A stretch of DNA of 64,000 bases from Chitinophaga niabensis (GTDB taxonomy: Bacteria; Bacteroidota; Bacteroidia; Chitinophagales; Chitinophagaceae): contig NZ_CP154260.1 of assembly GCF_039545795.1 (NCBI RefSeq), positions 5,709,001 to 5,773,000 on the forward strand. The letters run 5' to 3'. Of this stretch, positions 19,101-27,793 are shown one piece after another; positions within the stretch are counted from its first letter, which is position 1, and each line of letters begins with the position of its first letter. The position numbers and the translations under genes are program-made. The notes under the pieces are model-generated. The model worked only from the letters and a program-made list of their open reading frames with translations, had not been told where the DNA came from and ran no database searches.

Positions 19101-19666
19101 AACTGCTTTGTTTTATACCCTATGGAAGAAACCAAAATTGTTGTATTGGCAGGAATATTCACAAAGCTAAATCGGCCCAGTTCATTCGTCCCCTGCCCCC
19201 TGGATTGCCCGCGAAAAGAAACTGTTGCCCCTGATATTGGATTGCCCGATTTATCGGTAACTATACCAGAGACATTCATTTTCGGAATGCTGTCTATAGT
19301 TCCTTCCGCAGGATCTACCTTTTCATTGCCTGATGATTTCTTAGAGATGATAACTGCACCGTCTTTTATTCTCCATGCTACATTCTTTCCTTTAAGAATG
19401 ATATTAAGCGCTTCCGGTAAACGTACCTGGGAAAGACTGATAGAAGGTATGATCTCACTTCCATCAAGCGTAACCTTTGAGTAGAAAAATGCATATCCAG
19501 TTTGTTTTTCAATCTGCCGGAGCGCCATTTCAATAGAAGTATTAGATGACTGAATAGTTATCGTTGCACTATCCTGCATAAAAGCCTTGCTATCAATAGA
19601 AAAAAATATAGCGGCAAGAAATAACCATTTAAACCGCCATGACGCCGAGCAGTAAATTTTGATCAT
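16166..19666 (-). CDS. SusC/RagA-family TonB-dependent transducer-transporter, system 2
   Basis: This 1166-residue outer-membrane protein has a signal peptide, an STN domain (about 35-105: ITIQSSNTSIEMALRQIEKQTGYAFFY) and a carboxypeptidase-regulatory-like domain (about 130-200). A plug with VLKDASAASIWGVKAGNGVIV precedes the barrel, which ends in NANF. The STN domain predicts coupling to FecR at 21113. ATG 19666 gives a normal signal sequence, while the upstream in-frame extension of 17 codons is polar. The protein is distinct from SusC 1 but shares the domain order. Confidence 0.93.
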   Translation of the reverse strand: MIKIYCSASWRFKWLFLAAIFFSIDSKAFMQDSATITIQSSNTSIEMALRQIEKQTGYAFFYSKVTLDGSEIIPSISLSQVRLPEALNIILKGKNVAWRIKDGAVIISKKSSGNEKVDPAEGTIDSIPKMNVSGIVTDKSGNPISGATVSFRGQSRGQGTNELGRFSFVNIPANTTILVSSIGYKTKQLKLSGQSELRISLDSLIQEIQAVEIVSTGYQDIPKERVTGSFAHINNELYNRQMGTNVLERVLNVTSGLNFESRNQSLDKRSAITIRGISTINASMQPLIVVDNFPYEGNINNLNPNDIESVTVLKDASAASIWGVKAGNGVIVITTKRGKYNQRSNMQFVSNVTISEKPRLFTSPIMSVGEVVDFQKKLFASGYYNDYDDSYPSNNEFPAIPEVAEILLAQRRNEITQQEADARISALQGNDIRRDMNRYLNQNSINQQYAVNFSGGSSIYKYYGSIGYDRNRSTAVGDNFKRLTVRFDNTYIPIRNLEVNGFVVYTSSINENNSVSLNGLAASPYTKLADKDGNHLTAIRTIRQAFIDTARFPALLNWNYTPLDELENQDNTLRRQEVRLGAGLKYTIFSGLTVEAKYQYQNEASTLRNLNNLNTYFTRDLINRYMSGSAANPFYAIPLGSILDLQNGTIKSWNVRGQINYNKNWERGNLVALAGVEMRESNTDFNQTRRYGFDEQTNQISIVDYKNQYPYFSGNGFGSANVPYLDNISGRISRYRSVYVNGAYTYDRRYTITASGRIDGSNFFGVKANQRQVPLWSSGLGWNISEEAFYKSRWLPYLNLRATYGFNGNTNNSAAAYPLVSYAIQSLTGAKSATLISPPNPNLKWERVKMINFGGDFRALDNRLWGSIEYYIKNGVDLISDVQIDPTTGFVKYTGNNARIKGNGIDVILNSMNVQTNNLSWQSNLLFSYNKDRVTTFNVKPTTVSQYFTEGTPIVGDPLFKLYSYRWAGLDPVSGTPRVYTGDTITSYQTAASKAKIEDLVYSGPTLPVFYGSLRNTVTVKSISLSFNITYKFGHYFRRNSVSYYNLYNGLGDHADYSQRWQKPGDEARTNIPAIPNANDASLTYSVYSQSDILVQKADHIRFQDIRLSYDFGKYSTKNVMIKNAQVFIYATNLGLIWKANKYNIDPESQFQKISRSIAIGLNANF

Positions 19667-19864
19667 AATCGATTGTTTGTTTGAGTTAGACTGTTTAATT
19701 TTCTGTCTAGTAGACAATACTGTACCCCATCACCTGTATGGGTGAATGCATTCGCTTCAAACTGATAAAAAATAATTGATCCCTGTAATATTCCCTTAAG
19801 AATAAAGGAAGAACATTCACAAAATCGCAATAAGATGTGTGCTGGTGTATTAATAAGTCCGGTG

Positions 19865-20446
19865 CTACCTTATTACATAAAGTACAATGAAGTAGATAAA
19901 GGAACCTAAATTATCTTTAAGAATATTTCGTGCTAGTCGTAAGTGTGTTCTTATGCTCTCAGTACCTATTCCCATAATCTTTGCAGCTTCATCGTAGGAA
20001 TTGCCTTCCATATATACCAACTCAATGGCTCTTTTCCGCTGAGGGGAGAGAAAAGAGAATAGCCATTCCACTTTCCTTTTGATCTCCTGGTGATTAATGG
20101 ACTGTATGATATCCGGAGGAGTACTTAGCCCATTGTTAGCTGACTTTTGGTAATAAGTATATGCATTCTCCTTTTTTGCCAGCGTTTCGTTTTTCCTGAT
20201 CTTGGCCAAACACAGATTCTGGATCACTTTAAATGTATAGTATCGTATATCGCTGATAGAAGACCAGGTATTGTAATTCTTCAATACAATAAGGAAGGCG
20301 TCATGAACCGCATCCTCCGAATCTTTTTTATCCTTCAGAAACGAATAAGCAAATTGCGTCATCTCTAAAGAGTACCTTCTGTAAAATTCCTTGAAGGCCT
20401 CTTTATTTCCCTTTCTAAATTCTTTAAATATTTGCTTCTCTTCCAT
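19865..20446 (-). CDS. ECF sigma factor, system 2
   Basis: This 193-residue sigma-70 family protein has region 2 (FKEFYRRYSLEMTQFAYSFL, EDAVHDAFLIVLKNYNTW) and region 4 (YMEGNSYDEAAKIMGIGTESIRTHLRLARNIL). It lies about 200 bp upstream of susC on the same strand and is divergent from fecR. In most FecI/FecR pairs the two genes are adjacent and co-directional, so this arrangement is less usual. It most likely drives susCD 2 when released by the FecR at 21113. Confidence 0.87.
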   Translation of the reverse strand: MEEKQIFKEFRKGNKEAFKEFYRRYSLEMTQFAYSFLKDKKDSEDAVHDAFLIVLKNYNTWSSISDIRYYTFKVIQNLCLAKIRKNETLAKKENAYTYYQKSANNGLSTPPDIIQSINHQEIKRKVEWLFSFLSPQRKRAIELVYMEGNSYDEAAKIMGIGTESIRTHLRLARNILKDNLGSFIYFIVLYVIR

Positions 20447-21112
20447 TTCAATTACTAACTATAATTCTCAGTTTTATGTACACTACTAATTAACTTTCAA
20501 ATAATGGCAGGTGATTATTGCGAGAAGCTAAAAGTGAGGAAAAAACGGCAATGAAAAACATATTTAATGGTTGTCTATTGTGCTAATGGTCTCATCTTGA
20601 TGCTTTAAAGGTGCAAAATTAATTGTTAATTTGTCATAATAGAATCGTTATTTATATGTTAAGACGCATAATTCATGAAATCTTTCCAAGCCAAGCCAGT
20701 AAAGAGTTATACTATAATATCAGCTAATTTTGGATTCAATATTTTGTTATGAGAATTTTAAGGAGTTTTCAAAAATAACCCGAAAATGATTAACACTTAT
20801 TTGTTAATTCGGACATCTGGCAAAAAAGAGTTTTAAACCGAAATTTATGTGGCAGAAAATGAAAAAATGTCTTAACATACAGTATAAAAATTTAAATAAG
20901 AAGGAAACGCAATCAAAATACGCGCAAACATGTTTGTAAAACAGGAGAATAATACCATCATGGGGCATCCATTCCTCGCCCTTATAAATTATGCTTACGT
21001 AATATCCGTTCTTTTCCCTCATCCATAAAAGTAAAGTCTGGATTATTTTTTTTGCATAACTTAACCCTGCCCCATACCAATATGCATCTTATAGATTAAT
21101 AGACAATTACCC
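20447..21112. other. Divergent intergenic region, sigma 2 versus fecR 2
   Basis: These 666 bp are AT-rich and hold the promoters of the sigma gene (-) and fecR (+). A 72-codon minus-strand frame (20804-21022) has no recognisable features and is not called. I found no exact TAnnTTTG box with a fitting position. The length is unusual for a simple divergent promoter region, so a small RNA or peptide gene could be hidden here. Confidence 0.35.
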
Positions 21113-22258
21113 ATGCAAGAGAACATCTACATTCGAATTCTATCAATTAAAGAACATTTAGGAAATATTACTCCTGAAGAAAAGTCTATTTTGGATGCAT
21201 TTCTTGCCAGCAGCAAAGAAGCACAGGAAATCCAGAAGGAGATCCAAGCCATTCCTAGAGAAGAACTGGCCTGTCTGGCAAATGATCTTGATGTAGAAGC
21301 GGGCTTAACGAAAGTATTGGAAGAAGAAAGTGATTTTGTTGCCAGAAAGTCTAACCCGTTGATAAAATGGATAACTGCCTCCGCCGCAGCTGCAGCACTT
21401 CTTTGGGCGATCTTTAATTACATCAGTCCGACCCACAAGACCAGCGCGCCAAAGAATGATCAGCTTGCCCATAACATTGGAAAAGGTCAGGCAACCTTAA
21501 CCTTATCAAATGGCCAAACCATTAACCTCAACGATTCAGGGTATCAGCAAATCCTGGCAGGCAATGCAAGCGTAAACAATAATAACCGCCTGTTAAAATT
21601 TGACCTGCCGCCTGATGGCATGGAAGGCTGGAATACATTAACAGTACCTACCCGGCTTGACTATCAGATAGAACTATCTGATGGCAGTACCGTCTGGTTA
21701 AATAGCACTACAAAATTCCGTTTCCCCTTTTCCTTCTCGGGTAAAACCAGAGAGGTATTTATATTATCCGGCGAAGCCTATTTCAAAATATCCCCTAAGC
21801 CCAACCAACCTTTTGTTGTACATACAAATCAGGGAGATATCCAGGTATTGGGCACGGAGTTTAATATAAATGCCTACAATAATGAGCAGGTAGTAGCATC
21901 ACTGGTAAATGGTAAAATAGCAGTTAAAGAAGGTGCTAACAGAAAAGAGCTGGAGCCAGGATATGAAGCAACAATTGAGGCAAAGCAAAACATCTCCGTC
22001 CAAAAATTCGACCCTTCAATTACACTTAGCTGGCGACAGGGGCTTCATTATTTCAATGATGCACCAATTACAGCAGTAGCAACAATGCTTGAACGCTGGT
22101 TTGATACCCCATTAATTATTGATAATCCCAAAGTTGCTCAAAGGCAATTCCGGGGTAGAATATACCGCTACAAAGGACTGCAGACATTTATCGATCAAAT
22201 GAATCTGACCGGGGATGTGCTATTTTATTGGAAAGATGGCCAACTGCATTGTAAATAA
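21113..22258 (+). CDS. FecR-family anti-sigma factor, system 2
   Basis: This 381-residue protein has a cytosolic N-terminal helix bundle and one membrane helix at about 83-102. A periplasmic FecR domain follows (DYQIELSDGSTVWLNSTTKFRFP, GEAYFKISPKPNQPF, GTEFNINAY), then a DUF4974 domain (AVATMLERWFDTPLIIDNPKV...). It should pair with the sigma factor at 19865 and the SusC at 16166. It is transcribed away from both, together with the TlpA-like gene 243 bp downstream or in its own unit. Confidence 0.9.
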   Translation: MQENIYIRILSIKEHLGNITPEEKSILDAFLASSKEAQEIQKEIQAIPREELACLANDLDVEAGLTKVLEEESDFVARKSNPLIKWITASAAAAALLWAIFNYISPTHKTSAPKNDQLAHNIGKGQATLTLSNGQTINLNDSGYQQILAGNASVNNNNRLLKFDLPPDGMEGWNTLTVPTRLDYQIELSDGSTVWLNSTTKFRFPFSFSGKTREVFILSGEAYFKISPKPNQPFVVHTNQGDIQVLGTEFNINAYNNEQVVASLVNGKIAVKEGANRKELEPGYEATIEAKQNISVQKFDPSITLSWRQGLHYFNDAPITAVATMLERWFDTPLIIDNPKVAQRQFRGRIYRYKGLQTFIDQMNLTGDVLFYWKDGQLHCK

Positions 22259-22501
22259 AAGGTCCAACCTGCTCTTTCATAGTCTCTTATATTTTCTTTC
22301 ACTTCTATATTATTGAATATCAATCATTTAATAGCTTGATTAATAAAATATTATCATGCCGTTAACCCTTCGGGCCATAAATATGCTCTTATAATATAGT
22401 ATCGTTTACTAAGGCTTCGGTTCAATCTGATTATCAACTGCGAAAATATAGCAGTTCGAGTGTGCAAACATTAATATATTATATTATTTAATAAATTAAA
22501 T

Positions 22502-24001
22502 ATGGAAAGGCTACGTTCATTATTTTTTCTCAAGACAACTTTTGTGGTTTCAATAATTCTATCCACCACTTCTATCGTGAGTGTTGGTCAGAAATCGCAA
22601 CCATATGAAAATGCAAAAGATGGAGAACAAATAGAACCTGGTAAGCCCTTTACAGGAAATCTGAATGAACAAAAGGGAATTGCGCAGCAGCCAAAGGAAA
22701 CTTCCTCTCCATTCGTCAGATTAAATATTGGAGACAAGGTTCCCGATATAACATTCATGCATGTAAAAAATCATCCTGGCAAAACAATAAAACTCTCAGA
22801 TTTCAAAGGAAAACTCCTGATTATCGACTTTTGGAATAAGTGGTGCATTCCCTGTATTTCCGCCTTCCCGAAAATGGAAGAACTACAAAACAAATTCGGG
22901 GATAATATTCAAATCCTGTTGGTCACCAGCGACAAGGATCAACAACTTCAGTCCCTTTTTCAGAATTCGGAAATAATTAAGAACACCAAACTACCTATTA
23001 TTACTGCCGATACGGTCCTGAATAAATTGTTTCCTCACACCGCAGTTCCCTATCACGTTTGGATAGATAAAGAAGGCTTTGTAAAAGCTACTTTGTCAGA
23101 CTACAATACAAACTCAAGTACCATACAGAAATACATTAATGAGGGTAAGGCTGATTTTACTAAGCGGCAGGATATTTTCAGCCATGAAATTAAATACGGT
23201 TCACTTCTGAATCAATTAAAAGGCACTGATTATAATCAGATGCAACAAATTCAGGCATATACATTATTCACAAAACTCAATCTCTATAACTCCGGATCTA
23301 TGATGCTGATAGATACTGCCTCCAAAAGAATTCTGAACTTCTCCATTGTGGACCTTTTCAGAGCTGCATATGGAAATAACTATTTAAATGCTGGTATTGA
23401 AGAAGTAGCCACCCAATATGCCCATAAGGTACCGGTCAAGGTAACTGTAATTGCAAAAACACCGGAAGCAAGAGCAAAATACTTTTATCCTAAACGCAGT
23501 TCTCCCGGTTACGATGCCTGGTTAAACGAAAATATTTATTGTTATGAAAAGGTGTTTGAACCTTCCATAATGAAGCTGCCTCCTTCAAAAAGAGCCAGAG
23601 TTCAGGACTCTCTGGTAATAATGGATTTAGAGAGATACTTTACTATTAGCTCCAGTATCCGAAATGCCAATGAAAAATGCCTTGTTATATACAGAAGAGA
23701 TAAAACGGAAAATTTCAAAGCAAAAGGAGGAGAGCCCCTCCAGGAAAAAACCGAGAAAAATGTTATCCGAATAAGAAACTATTCAATTTCAACATTAACC
23801 GCCATAATTGAAGGTTATTTCCTGGCTTATTCCGGAGAATATCCCATTATCAATGAGACGGGATATGAAGGCCCCATAGACGTTGACTTTGGGGTAGGCG
23901 ACCGGTCAATCGAAAAACTAGATCAGGACCTGAGTAAGTATGGACTGGGGATTAAAGAAGATCTCAGAATGGTCAGAAGCCTGACATTAAAAGAAAACTA
24001 A
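22502..24001 (+). CDS. TlpA-like thioredoxin with C-terminal DUF3738-like domain
   Basis: This 499-residue exported protein has an N-terminal signal and a TlpA-type thioredoxin domain (about 75-215) with the active site WCIPC (Cys115 and Cys118). A C-terminal part of about 280 residues follows. Its end (NETGYEGPIDVDF, LDQDLSKYGLGIKEDLR) resembles the DUF3738/TIGR03435 domain, where a GYxG block and a YGL block precede the C-terminus. It probably acts as an envelope thiol-disulfide oxidoreductase. It lies downstream of fecR 2, suggesting a link to uptake system 2. A terminator follows the gene. Confidence 0.8.
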   Translation: MERLRSLFFLKTTFVVSIILSTTSIVSVGQKSQPYENAKDGEQIEPGKPFTGNLNEQKGIAQQPKETSSPFVRLNIGDKVPDITFMHVKNHPGKTIKLSDFKGKLLIIDFWNKWCIPCISAFPKMEELQNKFGDNIQILLVTSDKDQQLQSLFQNSEIIKNTKLPIITADTVLNKLFPHTAVPYHVWIDKEGFVKATLSDYNTNSSTIQKYINEGKADFTKRQDIFSHEIKYGSLLNQLKGTDYNQMQQIQAYTLFTKLNLYNSGSMMLIDTASKRILNFSIVDLFRAAYGNNYLNAGIEEVATQYAHKVPVKVTVIAKTPEARAKYFYPKRSSPGYDAWLNENIYCYEKVFEPSIMKLPPSKRARVQDSLVIMDLERYFTISSSIRNANEKCLVIYRRDKTENFKAKGGEPLQEKTEKNVIRIRNYSISTLTAIIEGYFLAYSGEYPIINETGYEGPIDVDFGVGDRSIEKLDQDLSKYGLGIKEDLRMVRSLTLKEN

Positions 24002-24031
24002 TCGCGAACTAATTTCTATTTACAGCATAAT

Positions 24032-24057
24032 AAAAGAGGGGTTCAGGCCCCTCTTTT
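24032..24057 (+). terminator. Intrinsic terminator after tlpA-like gene
   Basis: The stem AAAAGAGGGG / CCCCTCTTTT with loop TTCAGG is followed by further T residues, 31 bp after the stop at 24001. Confidence 0.9.
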
Positions 24058-24090
24058 TTATTAATTTTAGCTGACACAACTAACATAATA

Positions 24091-25161
24091 ATGGATATAC
24101 CAGCATTTACAGCCGAAGGAAAACTACCTGAAGGGCTACACATCTGTACAACCGAAGCGTTCATCACCAGATTTTGCATTGGTGAAACACGCGAAAAATA
24201 CATAACACGGATTCATGAAATATTCAGCTATGCAAAAAGAGCAGAGGCGGCAGCATTATTCATCGGCGGCTCATTTATAACTGATAATCAAAACCCCGAT
24301 GACCTTGATTGTATAATTGTTTTCCGCGAAGACAAATACATCCCCCGTAATACGGAGAAACTTCTAATAAAAGGATTGAAGTTTGATATTTTATTTGCGT
24401 CTCTAGAAGCCCCTGAGGTAATTGACTCATATATAAAATTGTTTTCCAATTCCAAACGTGGTGGTCAGAATGTTGGTGTCATTCAGGTAGATCTCTATTC
24501 CCAAAATGAAGTATGGGAACCCAGATATGTACCAGATGCAAAGGAATTTGAAATCATTCAAAGATCCTATAATGATAGAAGTGTGGTGGATCTAAAAGAA
24601 AAAAAGGGGATACTGGTAACGATCCATGGACTATTAAGTCGTGCTGAATGGAATAGTGACGTTGTGCTTATTGCCAGTAGCCAGGATTGGATCGTGGCCC
24701 CTTATTTCTACGATACTAATTCCCCTGGGCTACTAATCCTGCCTGAAAAAAGGGCTGAAACCCTGGAGCGTTTTAGAATGTGGATATATGATTTAAAACA
24801 AAGACATCAGGAAGAGATCTCAGTCATCGCCTACCCTTATGGTACATTTCTCCTTGGTTCATACCTAAAAGGATTTACAACTGAAGAGGAAGGCACTCCT
24901 GTAACATTTAATAGCATCATTCTAACAGGCTCTATTCTCAATGAAAACTTTGATTGGGAAAAGTATAGAGGGCTTAGTGTTGGGAGCGTATATAATACCA
25001 TGGCTTCAAAAGATGAATGGGTTAAACTTATGCCGCCATCAAATTTGAAGAAATATCTCGGCATGAGTAACGATTTTGGGCAATCAGGTATTAATGGCTT
25101 CACTAAATACACTCCTATATTAACACAAAGAAATTATGAAATTCTAAATCATACCAATTAG
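24091..25161 (+). CDS. Nucleotidyltransferase-like / inactive alpha-beta-hydrolase fusion, probably frameshifted at 3' end
   Basis: The 356 residues hold two domains. Residues 10-140 resemble a minimal nucleotidyltransferase: GGSFITD at 59-65 followed by P..LD (DDLD at 70-73), the usual GS...D.D metal site. Residues 172-350 resemble an alpha/beta hydrolase with an oxyanion-type IHG (178-180) and a nucleophile-elbow position reading AYPYGT (247-252). The expected serine of a G.S.G-type elbow is Pro249, so hydrolysis is unlikely. The frame stops at HTN, but a 41-codon continuation in the next frame (25160-25285) suggests a one-base insertion near the end. The gene opens the accessory region; function is unknown. 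Confidence 0.55.
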   Translation: MDIPAFTAEGKLPEGLHICTTEAFITRFCIGETREKYITRIHEIFSYAKRAEAAALFIGGSFITDNQNPDDLDCIIVFREDKYIPRNTEKLLIKGLKFDILFASLEAPEVIDSYIKLFSNSKRGGQNVGVIQVDLYSQNEVWEPRYVPDAKEFEIIQRSYNDRSVVDLKEKKGILVTIHGLLSRAEWNSDVVLIASSQDWIVAPYFYDTNSPGLLILPEKRAETLERFRMWIYDLKQRHQEEISVIAYPYGTFLLGSYLKGFTTEEEGTPVTFNSIILTGSILNENFDWEKYRGLSVGSVYNTMASKDEWVKLMPPSNLKKYLGMSNDFGQSGINGFTKYTPILTQRNYEILNHTN

Positions 25162-25285
25162 TATTAAGAGAGATGTGATTGAACAGAAATGGATGCCTTT
25201 CCTAAATGCTAACAGTGCATCCTTCAGCAAAGAAAACCGCGATTTTCTTGAACGAAAATACGGGAAAGTAACAAAGCAGGTCTAA
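25160..25285 (+). pseudogene. Out-of-frame C-terminal continuation of the NTase/hydrolase gene
   Basis: Reading frame +1 relative to the upstream gene gives 41 codons starting SIKRDVIEQKWMPFLNANS and ending at TAA 25283-25285. It has no start codon of its own near the beginning and overlaps the upstream stop. The charged, helical composition fits a protein tail. A single inserted base around 25156-25160 would explain it. A sequencing error is also possible. Confidence 0.45.
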
Positions 25286-25315
25286 GGACTTTCTTTGTTC
25301 CCTGTCCGGATCATT

Positions 25316-27730
25316 TCACCCCATTCTTCCATGCCGCCTGAAAGCTGAAACAAACTGATAAATGCAATAACCAGTAGCAACACGGCCAAAGAAATCCAGG
25401 AACATAGCAATGCTATTCAGCTTTTCTTCATCCGCTATAAAATCCATCTTATGCGATATATTGATGAATGAAAAGAAATTTCCCACAAAAAAATCCAACC
25501 CACTCCATGAAAAAGGTCTATCAGCATTAATACTGATAAAATATAAGGTATAAATAGAGAATAGTACGAAAAAAGAAAAGCCTAACGCCCTCTTCCAGCT
25601 TTCCCCATGGTTATTAGACATTTTATTGAGGCGAAAATTGAGCAGATTGAAAAAATCTTCGTTCCACCATTTACTAAAAGGCGTGCCTGTTCTTCCTGCA
25701 TCTCTTAAAGACAATAAGCGCTCCTGGTTAGCCATGGCTTTTGAATGGTACCATGTTGACGTAACAACATCTCCCTGATTTGAAAATATTCTTTTCAATT
25801 GGTTATAAACAGAGATCTTCTGTTCGAAGTAAATCTCGTCCGGCAGATCATTTCCTGGTTTACTATTATAGATACCTATTTTATCCTTAGGAAGTTTAGC
25901 GCCATTGATAAATACTTCCAGCAGCCTGCTATCCTTATACTCAAAATTAAAACCAGTCAAATCACCTCCTGTAATTTCTGTTCTACCCAATGAACTGTTA
26001 ACAATTCTAAAAAGTGGTTTTTTATGCCCTGCCAACATGCAGTCAGTTTTGATCTTTTCCAATTGCGTTTCATATGCACTTTCTTGCTTCTGCAACATTT
26101 CCCTTTTGAAATCATTAATGTCAGCTACCGAAGTAGAATCTTCCTTTTTGAGCATGTTTTCATTCACATATGCCAGGATAGAGGGCTGCCATATAAAAGG
26201 TTCCCTGGAAGTTCTTATGTTCCTAAATATAATCTGGCCCTGCACCAATAGTTCCTGTAATTGAGCAATATAGATCTTACTATTGGTGATGGACATTACC
26301 GCATCCTTCAATATAGAAGTCTTATGCAGATTGAGATAATTGATCATACAGGAATCAATGTATAATTCAACTTTTGTACCCGGCTGCCAGCTCAATTGAT
26401 GCAAACAACAATTATAAAATTTCATAATACTTGCTGTAGCATTACGTAATAAGATATTACAATAATTGTCCCTTATATCCACTTTCTTTACATCTCCCTC
26501 ATCAATTACAATGTCTCCGCTCTGGCTTTCGCCTTGAATTTCAAGCGATTCAAGATGACTGTTCCGGCAAACAGTAACAGGCCCGCTCAAGCTGCGGTTG
26601 TCAATTTCAATTGATCTGCACTTGCCAATATTGTCTAACGTTACCGATTCACACTGGCTGCTGTCATTTATGCAAATATGACTGGCCTCGCTACTATTCT
26701 CTATTAGAATAGAATCGCTTCGGCTATTCTGCGTAATAGTAATACGGCCACTCTGGCTTTTCCGATCGATATGGATATATCCACATCGGCTGTTTTCCTC
26801 AACTAATATTTGCTTGCATTCGCTTTCCTCGCAAATACGGATGTACTCACTTTGACTTCTGTTATCCAACCATATATTCTGACACCTGCTCTTACGCTCT
26901 ATGTTAATGTAACCACATTGGCTATTGACATGCACCCAAATGGACCCGATCTCCCCATTTATCTCCGCCCTAATGTCTTTACATCTACCATTAGATACAA
27001 TCGTAATGTTACCGCATCTTCCCTCATCACACAATTTTAGATCTCCAGCCTGGCATTTCTTCCCAATACTAATTTTCCCAACCACCCCTTTGTTACCGAT
27101 CTTAAGATCCCCCATTTCACTATCATCATGAACATCTATATACTTGCATTCCCCCTTATAATAAATTTCAATATCCCCGCATTGGCTGTATGCATTTATA
27201 CTGATACCGCCACATTCGCTGCTATTATTGATCTTAAGATTTCCTACCCGGCTATTTTTTCTAATGACAACGCCGTTGCTCCTGCCACTTCTATCGATAT
27301 GGATGTACCCACACCGGCTGTTTTCAATCCTGATATTTCGCAGTTGGGAATCATCAACCATGACGCCATCATTTACATGCGTAGAAATAAATATCCAGTC
27401 ATTCGTATAACTTCCTTTTAAAATTATGCCGGGAAGTATACAGTTAATGAAAATAAACGAAGGACTGTAGCTACTGCCCCTTAATCCATCCAACAATAAA
27501 GCAGCACTCATGCCAGACAAACAACGCACCCCTGTCACTACTATATAAAACTGATCATTCTCCAGCTTATAATCACCAAAAGCTACCCTGTCTTTAATTT
27601 CCATCCCCTTTTTCCGGTAGAACCAATCAGTCTGCATAAATGGTTCTCCCTTTGCAGCTTTAATAATTTCTTCGGCAGCAATCTCGTATTTGGCCTCAGG
27701 AGGCGTAAAAAATTCAGAATTCTTATCCAT
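25316..27730 (-). CDS. 11-residue-repeat beta-solenoid membrane protein, paralog 1
   Basis: The 804 residues begin with an N-terminal domain (1-138). Then come 25 consecutive 11-residue repeats (139-413) of the form x-C/S-G-x-I-x-I-x-x-x-S, for example RCGYIHIDRKS and QCGYINIERKS. A pentapeptide-like stretch (about 580-630, with SLGRTEITGGDLTGFNF) and a conserved VYNQLKRIF..QGD.....YH.KAMANQ helix precede two hydrophobic segments (about 715-734 and 774-793). The tail ends GYCIYQF.SAFRRHG. I infer a cytosolic beta-solenoid carried by a C-terminal membrane module. The protein is full-length homologous to 29849-32248. It is last in a minus-strand run with the genes at 27794 and 28984. No function is known to me. 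Confidence 0.7.
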   Translation of the reverse strand: MDKNSEFFTPPEAKYEIAAEEIIKAAKGEPFMQTDWFYRKKGMEIKDRVAFGDYKLENDQFYIVVTGVRCLSGMSAALLLDGLRGSSYSPSFIFINCILPGIILKGSYTNDWIFISTHVNDGVMVDDSQLRNIRIENSRCGYIHIDRSGRSNGVVIRKNSRVGNLKINNSSECGGISINAYSQCGDIEIYYKGECKYIDVHDDSEMGDLKIGNKGVVGKISIGKKCQAGDLKLCDEGRCGNITIVSNGRCKDIRAEINGEIGSIWVHVNSQCGYINIERKSRCQNIWLDNRSQSEYIRICEESECKQILVEENSRCGYIHIDRKSQSGRITITQNSRSDSILIENSSEASHICINDSSQCESVTLDNIGKCRSIEIDNRSLSGPVTVCRNSHLESLEIQGESQSGDIVIDEGDVKKVDIRDNYCNILLRNATASIMKFYNCCLHQLSWQPGTKVELYIDSCMINYLNLHKTSILKDAVMSITNSKIYIAQLQELLVQGQIIFRNIRTSREPFIWQPSILAYVNENMLKKEDSTSVADINDFKREMLQKQESAYETQLEKIKTDCMLAGHKKPLFRIVNSSLGRTEITGGDLTGFNFEYKDSRLLEVFINGAKLPKDKIGIYNSKPGNDLPDEIYFEQKISVYNQLKRIFSNQGDVVTSTWYHSKAMANQERLLSLRDAGRTGTPFSKWWNEDFFNLLNFRLNKMSNNHGESWKRALGFSFFVLFSIYTLYFISINADRPFSWSGLDFFVGNFFSFINISHKMDFIADEEKLNSIAMFLDFFGRVATGYCIYQFVSAFRRHGRMG
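26492..27316 (-). repeat. 25 tandem 33-bp coding repeats (11-residue period)
   Basis: This is the DNA of residues 139-413 of the paralog-1 protein. Each 33-bp unit encodes one 11-mer with hydrophobic residues at positions 5 and 7, often Cys-Gly at 2-3 and Ser or Gly at 11. On the plus strand the period shows as recurring CC.CA..GGCT strings, the complement of Ser-x-Cys-Gly codons. The phase is kept without indels for the full 825 bp. Confidence 0.85.
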
Positions 27731-27793
27731 TTTATTGAGTTAAGGCACCATATAATAGTTTAATACCTAGTAAGCAGGGTCACTAAGTTGGTA

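Noticed and set aside
20804..21022. 72-codon minus-strand frame in the sigma/fecR gap
   Set aside because: It has Phe/Cys/Tyr-rich composition typical of chance AT-rich frames, with no motif and no promoter.
26492..27316. Plus-strand frames over the repeat region (26810-27421)
   Set aside because: They are shadows of the 11-residue repeats read in antisense; the apparent periodicity comes from the minus-strand gene.
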